Shown here: positions 9,293 to 17,366 of the stretch, piece after piece
How the letters are laid out: each line of letters starts with the position of its first letter
Position numbering within the stretch: position 1 is the stretch's first letter
NCBI RefSeq assembly: GCF_009696005.1
Contig: NZ_VUMV01000003.1
Coordinates: 248,001 to 312,000 of the forward strand
Direction: 5' to 3'
Length of the DNA stretch: 64,000 nt
From: Bilifractor porci
Lineage (GTDB): Bacteria; Bacillota; Clostridia; Lachnospirales; Lachnospiraceae
Program-made: the position numbers and the translations under genes
Notes under the pieces: generated by a model
What the model was told of the DNA's origin: nothing
The model's input: the letters and a program-made list of their open reading frames with translations, nothing else
Databases searched by the model: none

Positions 9293-9760
9293 GTGCGTTC
9301 TACCTATTATAAAGACGAAACGGATTATGACATTGTCAGCGGACCAGAGGGAGCACTGAGCGCCGCCTCAGACTGTCTGCAGACAGGGTACAGTGCAAAG
9401 ATAACGGGAAATATGGATTTTATCTATCAGCCCCACCAGAATAGCGACACTAGGGAAGAGAAGATCTACCAGTGTATGACAGAGGACGGAATGCTTCTCT
9501 ACCAGTTTACTGGTACAGAGGATAAAATCCCGAAAACCCTGGAGACGGGGAGCAAGGTATATGCCCGCTCTTCCAAGAAGAATGACAGTCAGGATTCAGG
9601 TGTGGTTTTTGTTTACTATCAGCTGCAGGAAGATACGAATACGCATTACACTGTTAAAGTGACTTATGTTGATGAAGAAAGTGGCAAAGAAATAACCACA
9701 CGTACCTTCTACGTCAATAATAGGCCTGAATTATTCATGACGACTCAAAAATCGTACTAA
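9293..9760 (+). pseudogene. Surface-protein-like reading frame cut by the IS element
   Basis: An open frame of about 155 codons that looks like the inner part of an exported protein. It has no convincing start: the frame is open back to 9224, GTG 9293 lacks a ribosome site, and the neighbouring frame at 9175-9300 also reads protein-like (Trp/Phe-rich), suggesting a one-base shift near 9300. The end, YTVKVTYVDEESGKEI, resembles the opening strand of MucBP-type repeats. The frame runs into the IS terminus at 9725, so the last twelve or so codons belong to the IS. Probably the remnant of a larger surface protein. Confidence 0.6.
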
Positions 9761-11377
9761 TCAGTATTACCGAAAAATTTGTAACCCTTTTCGCAGATAA
9801 CAGGTGATTGCTCCTGAAAAATGAGCGCACTTATCCTCTTGTCATGATCTGGTACGATTCTGAGTTGTCAAAGTGCTTCACAATTGTTATTCCAGCTGTG
9901 GCTGCAGCTTTTCTATGTTAGAAAGCGTTTCATAGAATTCCATCTTATAGGGACAACTGCTGCACAGTTTGAATGTAATATATCTTGCTGAACGAATCAC
10001 CCTTGCAGCGATCTTCAGCAGCTTCAATCGGATGGTGTCGATTCTCTGCTTCCTCATGGAAGCGGAAAGCGCCAGCCGGCGAAACCAATTAAATAAGTTG
10101 TATGCCAGAGCGTGGACTCTGAGGCGGTTTGCGTTAACAACTCTGGAGTGACTGCTTACGGAAGAAAAATCAAAGCCACTTTTACTCTCTTTGATGAAGT
10201 TTTCCATCTTTCCGCGGCCACAATAATACTGGAGGACCTTGTATGGTTCCATTTCCATCGTTGTTACGACAAAGGTATAAAGATGCGTCAGCTGATTCGC
10301 CGGCTTTTCAGTCTTAAAAACCACACGTCTCGGATGTGACCAGCTTCCGGCCTGATACTGGAATTCGCCATATTCTACGGCATAATCCACGGCGTTGTAT
10401 TTGGTTGCACGCGCAAGCGCATCATCCGCATTGACAGCGAGTTCCCGGAGTTTTGCATTTTCCTTTAAGCGGATTGCATACTTACAGCCGTTTTTTTCGC
10501 AGATTTCATAAACCTCAGGAGACGCAAAACCACTGTCTCCGCGAAGATAACGCTGTATGGACGGATATTTGATGCGAAACTCTTCTAATAGAGGTTCCAT
10601 AAAAGCGCCTGCGCCGTTGCTGCAGTATTTCGTTCCATCCCGAAGTTCTGTTTTCAGCAGATCCCCGGTAAGACCGTCGTAGCAAAGAAGCGGATGATAA
10701 CCGTGAGCCTGATAGTGGTAATTGAAGGCTTCGCCTTCCTGATTCCCATAAGTATTCAGCAGTGTTGAATCCAGATCAAAGAGCATGAATTCTGGCTTTT
10801 GGATGGAATAGACGATCTCCCTCATACGGGAGTCGATCTGATCCATCTGCGCCAGAGTGGATTCGTCCATACGGTTCCAGAAACTGGAAAGTGTAGGCTG
10901 AGAAGCCAGACGATCCTTCCCCAGAACCGTCTTAAAAATCGGATCATCTGTCAATTCATCGGAACAGTCGTCTTCAAAATATGCCGCGATGATCTGGTAG
11001 ATCATCTGTAAGAGATTATCTGAATCTGTGTGCAGTCTGACTTTGGTGTAATCTGTAGTTTTAAAAAATTTCTTTACGAGGTGTATCAATCCTATTTTGG
11101 AAGCAAACTCCTTGATTAGAAGAAGTCCTGCGTCAGAAGAAAGATCGCCACCGTTGAAATTTATTTTAATTTGTTTGTTGCTTTCAAGTGAAATGGTGTT
11201 TACAATTGCCATAAAGGACTTCCTTTCGAGGTTTGGTTTTTGGATTAGGACACCTTAATCATACCAAGGATGAGGTCCTTTTTCTATTCACTTTTCAGAT
11301 GAAAGCAATAAAACTTGTAACAACAGTAACTATACGGCTTTCAGCCGCAATCACCGCATCGCGGTGAATAATTCAGG
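9725..11377 (-). mobile_element. IS1380-family insertion sequence, complete
   Basis: A 1653-bp element bounded by perfect 13-bp inverted repeats: CCTGAATTATTCA at 9725-9737 and its complement at 11365-11377. Size, ends and a single transposase fit the IS1380 family. The flanking bases differ (TAGG on the left, TTAA on the right), so no target duplication is present, although the family normally makes one of 4-5 bp. Inside the right end, TCACCGC-ATC-GCGGTGA forms a subterminal hairpin (11351-11367). Confidence 0.88.
9887..11212 (-). CDS. IS1380-family DDE transposase
   Basis: A 441-residue transposase with the family's opening (SSDAGLLLIKEFASKIG) and catalytic blocks: FDLDSTLLNTYG, then YLRGDSGFASPEVYE with the second Asp, and MENFIKESKSGFDF with the Glu. 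The length is normal and no frameshift is seen, so the element may still be active. It is the only gene in the IS and is transcribed away from the right end. Confidence 0.95.
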   Translation of the reverse strand: MAIVNTISLESNKQIKINFNGGDLSSDAGLLLIKEFASKIGLIHLVKKFFKTTDYTKVRLHTDSDNLLQMIYQIIAAYFEDDCSDELTDDPIFKTVLGKDRLASQPTLSSFWNRMDESTLAQMDQIDSRMREIVYSIQKPEFMLFDLDSTLLNTYGNQEGEAFNYHYQAHGYHPLLCYDGLTGDLLKTELRDGTKYCSNGAGAFMEPLLEEFRIKYPSIQRYLRGDSGFASPEVYEICEKNGCKYAIRLKENAKLRELAVNADDALARATKYNAVDYAVEYGEFQYQAGSWSHPRRVVFKTEKPANQLTHLYTFVVTTMEMEPYKVLQYYCGRGKMENFIKESKSGFDFSSVSSHSRVVNANRLRVHALAYNLFNWFRRLALSASMRKQRIDTIRLKLLKIAARVIRSARYITFKLCSSCPYKMEFYETLSNIEKLQPQLE

Positions 11378-11541
11378 TTAACTGTTCAGCACCCCTGAAA
11401 ATCGATGTGAAGAGGCGGCACAAGCTTACTTGTGCGGGCCGATTTCCATCAATTTTCGGGGCGGCCAAGGCGCGCAGCGCCTATGACCGCCCACAATGTG
11501 AGGTGCGCAGCTCCTCGCACATGAGAATGCTGAATAGTTAC
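11378..11541. repeat. 164-bp multi-hairpin module
   Basis: An outer inverted repeat (11378-11391 with 11528-11541, both carrying TTCAGCA or its complement) encloses several smaller hairpins. CCCCTGAAAATCGATG (11392-11407) pairs with 11447-11461; inside it GCACAAG-CTTA-CTTGTGC lies at 11418-11435. Next come GGGCGG/CCGCCC (11459-11464, 11487-11492) around AGGCGC-GCA-GCGCCT (11468-11482), and an ATGTG/CACAT stem at about 11495-11522. The IS end touches its left edge, and the methyltransferase gene starts 28 bases after its right edge. It could be a MITE-like repeat or a structured RNA leader. Confidence 0.7.
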
Positions 11542-11568
11542 TTATTTGAAAGAAAGGGAACCCGCGAA

Positions 11569-11913
11569 ATGAAAGAAAACAGCTCTTTTCAGAAAATCTA
11601 TGAAGTAGTCCGTAGGATTCCGGCAGGCACCGTGGCAACCTACGGACAGATTGCCGCCCTTGCGGGAAACCGGCACTGGGCCAGGGTGGTCGGCTATGCT
11701 CTCCACGCGAATCCGGATCCGGAGCATATCCCCTGCTACCGTGTTGTCAACCGGAACGGACAGGTCTCTTCCGCCTTTGCGTTCGGCGGAAAGAACCGGC
11801 AGATTGAACTGTTAGAGGCCGATGGGGTTCCCTGTCCGGATGGAATCGTTGATCTGAAAAAGTACCAGTGGAAGCAGTTTCCCCTGTCATACTTTCAGGA
11901 ACAGGAAGTGTAA
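11569..11913 (+). CDS. MGMT-family protein (O6-alkylguanine-DNA alkyltransferase-like)
   Basis: A 114-residue protein matching the DNA-binding and active-site domain of O6-methylguanine methyltransferases: RRIPAGTVATYGQIAALAG (helix-turn-helix and Tyr loop) and IPCYRVVN with the acceptor Cys at 56. Retention of Cys separates it from the alkyltransferase-like (Atl) proteins, which have Trp there; it lacks the N-terminal domain of full-length enzymes. It may repair alkylated guanine or flag it for other repair. The start at 11569 is chosen because frames further upstream run through the multi-hairpin module. Confidence 0.85.
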   Translation: MKENSSFQKIYEVVRRIPAGTVATYGQIAALAGNRHWARVVGYALHANPDPEHIPCYRVVNRNGQVSSAFAFGGKNRQIELLEADGVPCPDGIVDLKKYQWKQFPLSYFQEQEV

Positions 11914-12022
11914 AAAACCGTCCCTCCCTTTGTACAGACCATCCTATCATTACCCTGGCAATGCGGTAATTCCGTGCAATGAAGTAATTATAGATAGTAT
12001 TCACAAAGAAAGGAACGGTTTT
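11914..12022. repeat. 109-bp imperfect palindrome between convergent genes
   Basis: Arms 11914-11933 and 12003-12022 match over 20 bases with four mismatches (AAAACCGT outermost, CTTTGT innermost). Between them ATTACC/GGTAAT and related inverted segments extend the fold. It lies between the ends of the MGMT-type gene and the ABC permease gene, so it could stop transcription from both sides, or be a miniature inverted-repeat element. Confidence 0.6.
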
Positions 12023-12072
12023 CCGGCATAAGAATTGCCCCGTTCACTGTGCATATACGCACAATATATGAT

Positions 12073-13140
12073 TTATGCTCTGATTTCTTTTCTCATAAAG
12101 CTGATGTACGCTGCCGCAAAGCCGACCACAGCCACCGCAATCATTGTAATGATGTGAGGAACAATCTGCAGCATGCTCTGCCCCAGCGTCAGGTAGCTTG
12201 CGACCGCGCCCTCCTGCGACTCCATGATGGAAATAACATTCGTCGAATGCACATTCGGATTCATCAGGATAGAAGTAATCTCGCTGAACAGATAATAGGG
12301 CGAAACCCTGTTCCATGCCATCTGCGTCTGATAGTTATTCAGCATATTCATCTGCGCATTCGCTCCGGTAAGCGGATAAACCAGGCTGGCAATCCCGGAG
12401 GCAATCAGACTCTGGAACAGCGTCAGCACCAGCCAGATGGCAACGCAGGCCAGCGCAGCTGTAGCCGCATGCCTGCAGACCACGGAAAAGAATTCCGCCC
12501 AGGCCAGCCACAGACAGATATACACAGTCGCCAAAAGAAGATAAATCACCAGGCGTGCGATCTGTTCCCCGGTGGGAATCAGTCCGGTAGCCACCATGCT
12601 GAACCCCGCGGCGATTCCTCCGATGGAAAAGATCATGATGGCAACCGCTGTGGCTCCTGCCAAAAACTTCGCGTTAATAATCGTATCTCTGTAAATAGGC
12701 TGCGCCGCCAGACGGTTCAGGGTTCCCTGCGCCATCTCTTCGTTGATGGCGTCAAAGCCCAGCATAATTCCTACCAGCGGTCCCAGAAAAGCGATAAACG
12801 TCGAGAAGGAATAAATATTGCTGCCGGAAGTTGTAAACAACTTCAGAAAAATAAACTCTGATGTCGCTGCGGCTGCCGTTTTTGCGTCTGTGGACTGCGC
12901 CGCGGAAGAAATAGAGCCGATTGCCCCGTACAGCGCGATAAACATAATAACAGCAAGAAGAAGGAACAGGATCCGGAAGCGGATGGAATTCAGATGGTCA
13001 GAGAGCTCTTTCTCATACAGAATCTTCATCCCATGACGATTGGTTTTCGCCGCACTGCTGTTTTCTTCTTCAATGAATTTTTTCCAGCTGTTCTTTATTC
13101 CGGCCAAACCGTCTTTGTTTTCCGTCTTTGCTGCTTCCAC
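12073..13140 (-). CDS. ABC-2 type transporter permease
   Basis: A 355-residue integral membrane protein with about six hydrophobic segments and the layout of ABC-2 permeases: first segment after ILYEKELSDHLNSIRFR, a large external loop, then GFDAINEEMAQGTLNRLAAQPI before the next segments. It is the membrane half of an exporter whose ATPase is encoded directly upstream. The start is a GTG at 13140 that follows AGGAGGAGAGAACA; this start lies 71 bases inside the ATPase gene, indicating translational coupling. Third and last gene of its operon. Confidence 0.88.
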   Translation of the reverse strand: MEAAKTENKDGLAGIKNSWKKFIEEENSSAAKTNRHGMKILYEKELSDHLNSIRFRILFLLLAVIMFIALYGAIGSISSAAQSTDAKTAAAATSEFIFLKLFTTSGSNIYSFSTFIAFLGPLVGIMLGFDAINEEMAQGTLNRLAAQPIYRDTIINAKFLAGATAVAIMIFSIGGIAAGFSMVATGLIPTGEQIARLVIYLLLATVYICLWLAWAEFFSVVCRHAATAALACVAIWLVLTLFQSLIASGIASLVYPLTGANAQMNMLNNYQTQMAWNRVSPYYLFSEITSILMNPNVHSTNVISIMESQEGAVASYLTLGQSMLQIVPHIITMIAVAVVGFAAAYISFMRKEIRA

Positions 13141-14125
13141 TGTTCTCTCCTCCTTCCTTTTCTGCCTGCTCAAAATACCTGCGGTATATTTCCTCCAGAT
13201 CGCCGCCGCTCTGATGCATCTCCCGGATCACATAATCCTGATCCGCCAGAAGCCGAACCAGTTCCTTCTGCATGTCGCGGTTTGCCTCTACATGAATGGA
13301 TCCGTCCACCTTTTTCCCAATCAGTTTCACGCCGGGGATCGACCGGATGCTCTTCTGAAAGGCGTCCGTCCAGATGTTTTCTCCGTTTCGCTCCACCTTG
13401 AAATCAAAAATATACAGCCCCTCGCTCCGAAGCTGCGCGCCCAGCTCGTCGATTCTTCCGCAGGCAATCATCTTGCCCTTCACAAAAATGCCGACGCGAT
13501 CCGAGATCGCCTGAATCTGATACAGGTCATGGGATGAAATCAGGATCGTCAGCCCGTCCTTATCCGCCAGCTCCCGAATCAGTTTTGTCAATTCCCGCGT
13601 TCCCTGCGGATCAATGCCGGACGTCGGTTCATCCATAATGATAATCTTCGGTTTTTTCATCAGGACATCCGCAATGCCCAGCCGCTGCCGCATACCTCTG
13701 GAATAGGTTCCCGCCTTCCGGTCTCCCGCATAGGCAATTCCTACCCGTTCCATCAACTCGTCTGCCCTCTGCGCGGCTTCTTCCCGCGCGAGCCCGTTCA
13801 TCATACCGCTGAAGATAAGATTCTCCCTGCCGGTTACCGACGGATAAAAGCCCACCTTATCCGGCAGATAGCCCACTTCGTTTTTCACAGCCAGAGAATT
13901 TCTGGTACAGTCTTTCCCATCAATCGCCGCGTGCCCCGAGGTCGGATCGGTAAGTCCAAGCAGCATCAGGGTGGTTGTTGTCTTTCCCGCTCCGTTCGGC
14001 CCAAGCAGTCCGAAAATTTCTCCCGGATAAATTTCCAGATTCAGCTTTTTTACTGCCTGCACATCTCCGTAGTTTTTACTCAGGCCGCTGGTTCTGATGA
14101 TGGGTTTCGCATACGCTCTGCTCAT
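13070..14125 (-). CDS. ABC transporter ATP-binding protein
   Basis: A 351-residue ATPase with Walker A GPNGAGKTT (about residues 41-49), signature YSRGMRQRLG, Walker B IIIMDEPTSG and the switch His in ISSHD. A C-terminal extension of about 110 residues ends in a charged tail, which is the part overlapped by the permease gene. It starts after GGGAGGCACTGATGT, four bases beyond the stop of the NEW3-type protein gene. It powers export with the neighbouring permease; the substrate is not evident. Confidence 0.92.
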   Translation of the reverse strand: MSRAYAKPIIRTSGLSKNYGDVQAVKKLNLEIYPGEIFGLLGPNGAGKTTTTLMLLGLTDPTSGHAAIDGKDCTRNSLAVKNEVGYLPDKVGFYPSVTGRENLIFSGMMNGLAREEAAQRADELMERVGIAYAGDRKAGTYSRGMRQRLGIADVLMKKPKIIIMDEPTSGIDPQGTRELTKLIRELADKDGLTILISSHDLYQIQAISDRVGIFVKGKMIACGRIDELGAQLRSEGLYIFDFKVERNGENIWTDAFQKSIRSIPGVKLIGKKVDGSIHVEANRDMQKELVRLLADQDYVIREMHQSGGDLEEIYRRYFEQAEKEGGENSGSSKDGKQRRFGRNKEQLEKIH

Positions 14126-14128
14126 ACA

Positions 14129-15355
14129 TCAGTGCCTCCCGAATTTTCTGAATACAGCCACAAGCGCGGCCGCGATGGCAATAATCACCACGACACCCAC
14201 AACGCCCCAGACCGTCTGTGTCTGAACCGTTACACGGAACTGCTGGTCGGAGGATGTCTCTGTCGCAGACGCAGTCATTGTAACCGCGTAATCTCCGCTG
14301 ATGGATGACTGAGAAGGTGTCACATAGGCGGTAACCTCCTTCGTTTTCCCGGCTTCCAGAGAATCAATCGTGCTCTCGGAAAATTCCACCGTCCAGTCGG
14401 TAGGCGCGCTGGCCGTCAGATTGATATTGGTAAGCGGAAGGTTGCTGTTATTTACCACGTCAATCACAACTGCCGTCTTTTTATTCGCCTTGGCATTAAA
14501 GGACAGCGTCTGGTCCTGCGTAGTAAGGCTCAGGCTGTAGGTACCGGTAATTTTTACCTTCAGTGTAAGGTTCAGCGTTTCATTTGCGGATTTTGCCGTA
14601 ATCGGGATTTCATAGTCGCCGGCATCCGCGTCCTTTTTCGGCGTAACCGTGACGGTGACAGAAGAAGTAGAGCCTCCTTTTACGTCGACGGAAGAAACAT
14701 TATTGGATTCGCCGGAAGGGGTGAATGTTGTTGTCCATCCGTCCGGGCTTTCCGCGGAAAGGCTGTAGGACTGATCGGATGTAGAATTGTTCTGAAGAGT
14801 TGTATTAAAGGTGAAGGTTCCGTCGGAAGTTCCTTCCTGGGAATCATAATCTGCTGTCAGTGTACTGGCGCCCAGATCTTCCTGCGATACGTTCAGCGTC
14901 AGATCCAGGGTATCACTGCTGGTCTCGCCCTGGGCTGTCAGTGTAATGGTATAAGTGCCCTCCGCCAGATCCTCCGGAAGATCAACAGAAAACGTCGCCA
15001 GGGCACTGTTCTGCCCGTTTTTTACATAAACGTTGCTGATGGTATTTCCTCCGCCCTGGAAATACCCGGTGGCTCCGTCCGGAACACCGGAGCTGCTCAG
15101 GCTTACCAGCTCGCCGCTGCCGCCGTTGGCAAAATCCAGGTCAAAGGATACGGTGCTGCCCGGCTTCGCGGAAACGCCCGGATAAGAAGTGCTCATCTCC
15201 AGACCGTCGCTGATAACCCGGTTCGCATCCTCCGATTCGGAAGTTGAGGTGGCTGTGTCCGCGGCAAAAACGCCTGCCGATGTCGTAAACACCATGCAGG
15301 ACGCCAGTGCCGCAAAGCCCAGTGCTTTCATCCATCTTGTGCTTTTCTTTTTCAT
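14129..15355 (-). CDS. Exported, membrane-anchored NEW3-domain protein
   Basis: A 408-residue protein with a signal peptide (about residues 1-32, ending VFAAD), Ig-like beta-rich repeats of the NEW3 or COG1470 type (about 60-370; pattern 'G..Y.I.ltA....' repeated three times) and one C-terminal membrane segment near 382-402 followed by a short basic tail. It is the first gene of the operon with the ABC ATPase and permease. In this arrangement such proteins probably act as an extracellular component of the exporter. The region 15356-15508 upstream holds its promoter area; I see no clear boxes. Confidence 0.85.
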   Translation of the reverse strand: MKKKSTRWMKALGFAALASCMVFTTSAGVFAADTATSTSESEDANRVISDGLEMSTSYPGVSAKPGSTVSFDLDFANGGSGELVSLSSSGVPDGATGYFQGGGNTISNVYVKNGQNSALATFSVDLPEDLAEGTYTITLTAQGETSSDTLDLTLNVSQEDLGASTLTADYDSQEGTSDGTFTFNTTLQNNSTSDQSYSLSAESPDGWTTTFTPSGESNNVSSVDVKGGSTSSVTVTVTPKKDADAGDYEIPITAKSANETLNLTLKVKITGTYSLSLTTQDQTLSFNAKANKKTAVVIDVVNNSNLPLTNINLTASAPTDWTVEFSESTIDSLEAGKTKEVTAYVTPSQSSISGDYAVTMTASATETSSDQQFRVTVQTQTVWGVVGVVVIIAIAAALVAVFRKFGRH

Positions 15356-15508
15356 CTTTGAGTGACCTCCTGATTTTTTTCAAACCTTCCTTTTTATTTC
15401 GGGTTTATGTTTGTATGAAAATTCTAAGAAAAAATTGTGGTCAGACTGTCACTCTAATGTGTTAATTCTGTGAAGAAGGTGAAGCGACGAACAAAGGAAA
15501 TATCGCAC

Positions 15509-17011
15509 TTAACCTATTGTTTTCCATCCCTCCTCCAGCATCGCCAGCGAAGCCATCAGATGAATTCGGATTTCCGGATATTCCAGATTTAATCCGGTCA
15601 GTTCCTGTATTTTTTCTACACGATGCTGAACGGTATTTCTGTGCACAAACAATTTTTCTGCCGTTTTCCTGTAATCTCTTTCGTTAATCAGAAAACAATC
15701 CAGTGTTTGAATAAGCTTTGTGCCATGCTGTTTATCATATTTTTCCAGAATATGTACCGCCGGATGGCAGAATTCAGGACCCGCATATTTTTGAAAAAGC
15801 TCTCTTAAATATGCAAAGATATAATTCTCACATCGGTTTACAGCCCCAGCTGTATGCTTCCCGTAAATCAAAGCCGTTCTCGCAAAAACGATCTGTTCCG
15901 GAAGCTCCGAAAAATCAGTAAAGACATAACTCATGCCACAAAAACTTTCTGTGTCATGCAGCATTTTGCCAATTTTTTTATCTATACCGTTATTTGCCTC
16001 CGCGTCAGCCAGATCCAGATTTAGAAAAGCCACTGCCTGTTTTTCCTGGCAATCCGCCATAACATACATCAGATGATTCATTTTTCTGCACAGCGGAATC
16101 AGAATTCCGGAATCACCCCTGATATTTTCTATCAGCAGGATCTTTTTTCTCTGCTCCGGAGCCCATCCCAGTTTATTCGCATAGTTCTGGAATCTGGCAG
16201 CATTTGTTCTGGAGAATAATTTATCCGTAGAAAACACCGTCCGAAACAGATGATGCATCGTCAGTTCTTCATCGGCACTTTTCCGGTTTTTCTCCATCCA
16301 GATCTGAATCGTTTCTCCGAGCTTAAAAAATATCTGTTCCTTGGCTTTTTCTGCATCCGTATTATAGTTGATTTCAATCAAATTATAGATATGTATGTCA
16401 TCCAGATACAATCCCATGACATAGCAGGGAGATATCCCCGGCCCGACACTGTCCAGAATAAGACGGTTCTTTAATAGCGCAGCCGTTTTTTTCTGGCGGA
16501 CACGGGCGATATACTCCAATGGTAGCGACTGATTTGCCTCCACATCCTCATACAATTTTCTTTCCTTCTCAAATCCATTCTCGGTTCTTTGCAGCGGATA
16601 AGACAATTCTCCCCGGATCAGATAGCTTTCGTCTGTGACATAGACAGTATCATGAAAAAAGGGGCGGCTGGCATCCAGAATTTCCTGTAGTGATGCGCCC
16701 CGCTCTATCATTTGCATACAGGTATCGTCCCACATGTTATAAACATCAAAGCAATCCAGAATAGAATTAAAAACCTCATCTATATCATTAGTGTCCAGAA
16801 CAAGCATATCCTGACGGTGAACACAGATAACTTTATTTTTTTCGCTCTCAATATAATCCTCTGCACGTGCCAGATACAGATTATTTTCCGTCCGCATGGG
16901 AACATCAGCAAGAATCCGCACTCCGCGAAGTTCCATATTGCCGGATTTAATAAACGCTCTTGGATGATAAGTCTTCAAAAAATCTCTGATTATCCACATA
17001 CTCAGTTTCAT
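15509..17011 (-). CDS. PucR/CdaR-type transcriptional regulator
   Basis: A 500-residue regulator with the PucR-type C-terminal helix-turn-helix (YRKTAEKLFVHRNTVQHRVEKI), preceded by a GGDEF-like central region and an N-terminal sensing domain that I cannot assign to a ligand. The start is set at the ATG after GAGGGGGAGAAAGGTACTCG; the frame upstream has no ribosome site. It is divergent from the URO-D gene at 17367 and probably controls it, sensing the substrate or product of that pathway. Confidence 0.88.
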   Translation of the reverse strand: MKLSMWIIRDFLKTYHPRAFIKSGNMELRGVRILADVPMRTENNLYLARAEDYIESEKNKVICVHRQDMLVLDTNDIDEVFNSILDCFDVYNMWDDTCMQMIERGASLQEILDASRPFFHDTVYVTDESYLIRGELSYPLQRTENGFEKERKLYEDVEANQSLPLEYIARVRQKKTAALLKNRLILDSVGPGISPCYVMGLYLDDIHIYNLIEINYNTDAEKAKEQIFFKLGETIQIWMEKNRKSADEELTMHHLFRTVFSTDKLFSRTNAARFQNYANKLGWAPEQRKKILLIENIRGDSGILIPLCRKMNHLMYVMADCQEKQAVAFLNLDLADAEANNGIDKKIGKMLHDTESFCGMSYVFTDFSELPEQIVFARTALIYGKHTAGAVNRCENYIFAYLRELFQKYAGPEFCHPAVHILEKYDKQHGTKLIQTLDCFLINERDYRKTAEKLFVHRNTVQHRVEKIQELTGLNLEYPEIRIHLMASLAMLEEGWKTIG

Positions 17012-17173
17012 CGAGTACCTTTCTCCCCCTCTGAGAATTTTATTATTTCTAAAATACTGAACATGTTTTCTTTCCGTACGGCACCGGCTCCCACACCCGG
17101 AAAGCCGGACAGCTGCATTCCCGTAATGCTCTGCGCTGTAAAAACTGTCGTACAACCTATACATTGCATAAGA

Positions 17174-17189
17174 TTGTAATTTTTTACAA
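17174..17189. promoter_or_regulatory. Perfect 16-bp palindrome in divergent promoter region
   Basis: TTGTAA-TTTT-TTACAA lies 163 bases upstream of the PucR start and 178 bases upstream of the URO-D start. Perfect dyad symmetry in the divergent control region is what an operator for the dimeric regulator would look like. This role is inferred. Confidence 0.5.
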
Positions 17190-17224
17190 CATAATTTTAT
17201 CTTTTAGTCATAAAAATGTAAACC

Positions 17225-17257
17225 GCTACCTTGTGAATACACAGCTTCACTGGTAGC
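17225..17257. promoter_or_regulatory. Inverted repeat near the URO-D gene promoter
   Basis: GCTACC-TT-GTGAA (17225-17237) is mirrored by TTCAC-T-GGTAGC (17246-17257): eleven pairs with one unequal gap. It may be a second operator or a leader hairpin, 110 bases before the URO-D start. Apart from this and the 16-bp palindrome, 17012-17366 shows nothing recognisable. Confidence 0.5.
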
Positions 17258-17366
17258 TTATGAACTATAAAAAAGCAGCGGATTCCGCACCTCGTTTTTT
17301 AGGAGAATTCTCAGCAGTCAGGATAGCCATGATCTGAAACAATATAAAAGGCAGAAAGGTAAACAC

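Noticed and set aside
11407-11568. Upstream extension of the MGMT-type protein by 54 codons
   Set aside because: The extra codons run through the multi-hairpin module and do not resemble the family's N-terminal domain.
12049-12861. 270-codon plus-strand open frame
   Set aside because: Antisense to the ABC permease; composition (His, Arg, Gln rich) is typical of shadow frames.
17012-17164. Upstream extension of the first PucR protein by 51 codons
   Set aside because: No ribosome site, odd composition, and a clear ribosome site precedes the ATG at 17011.
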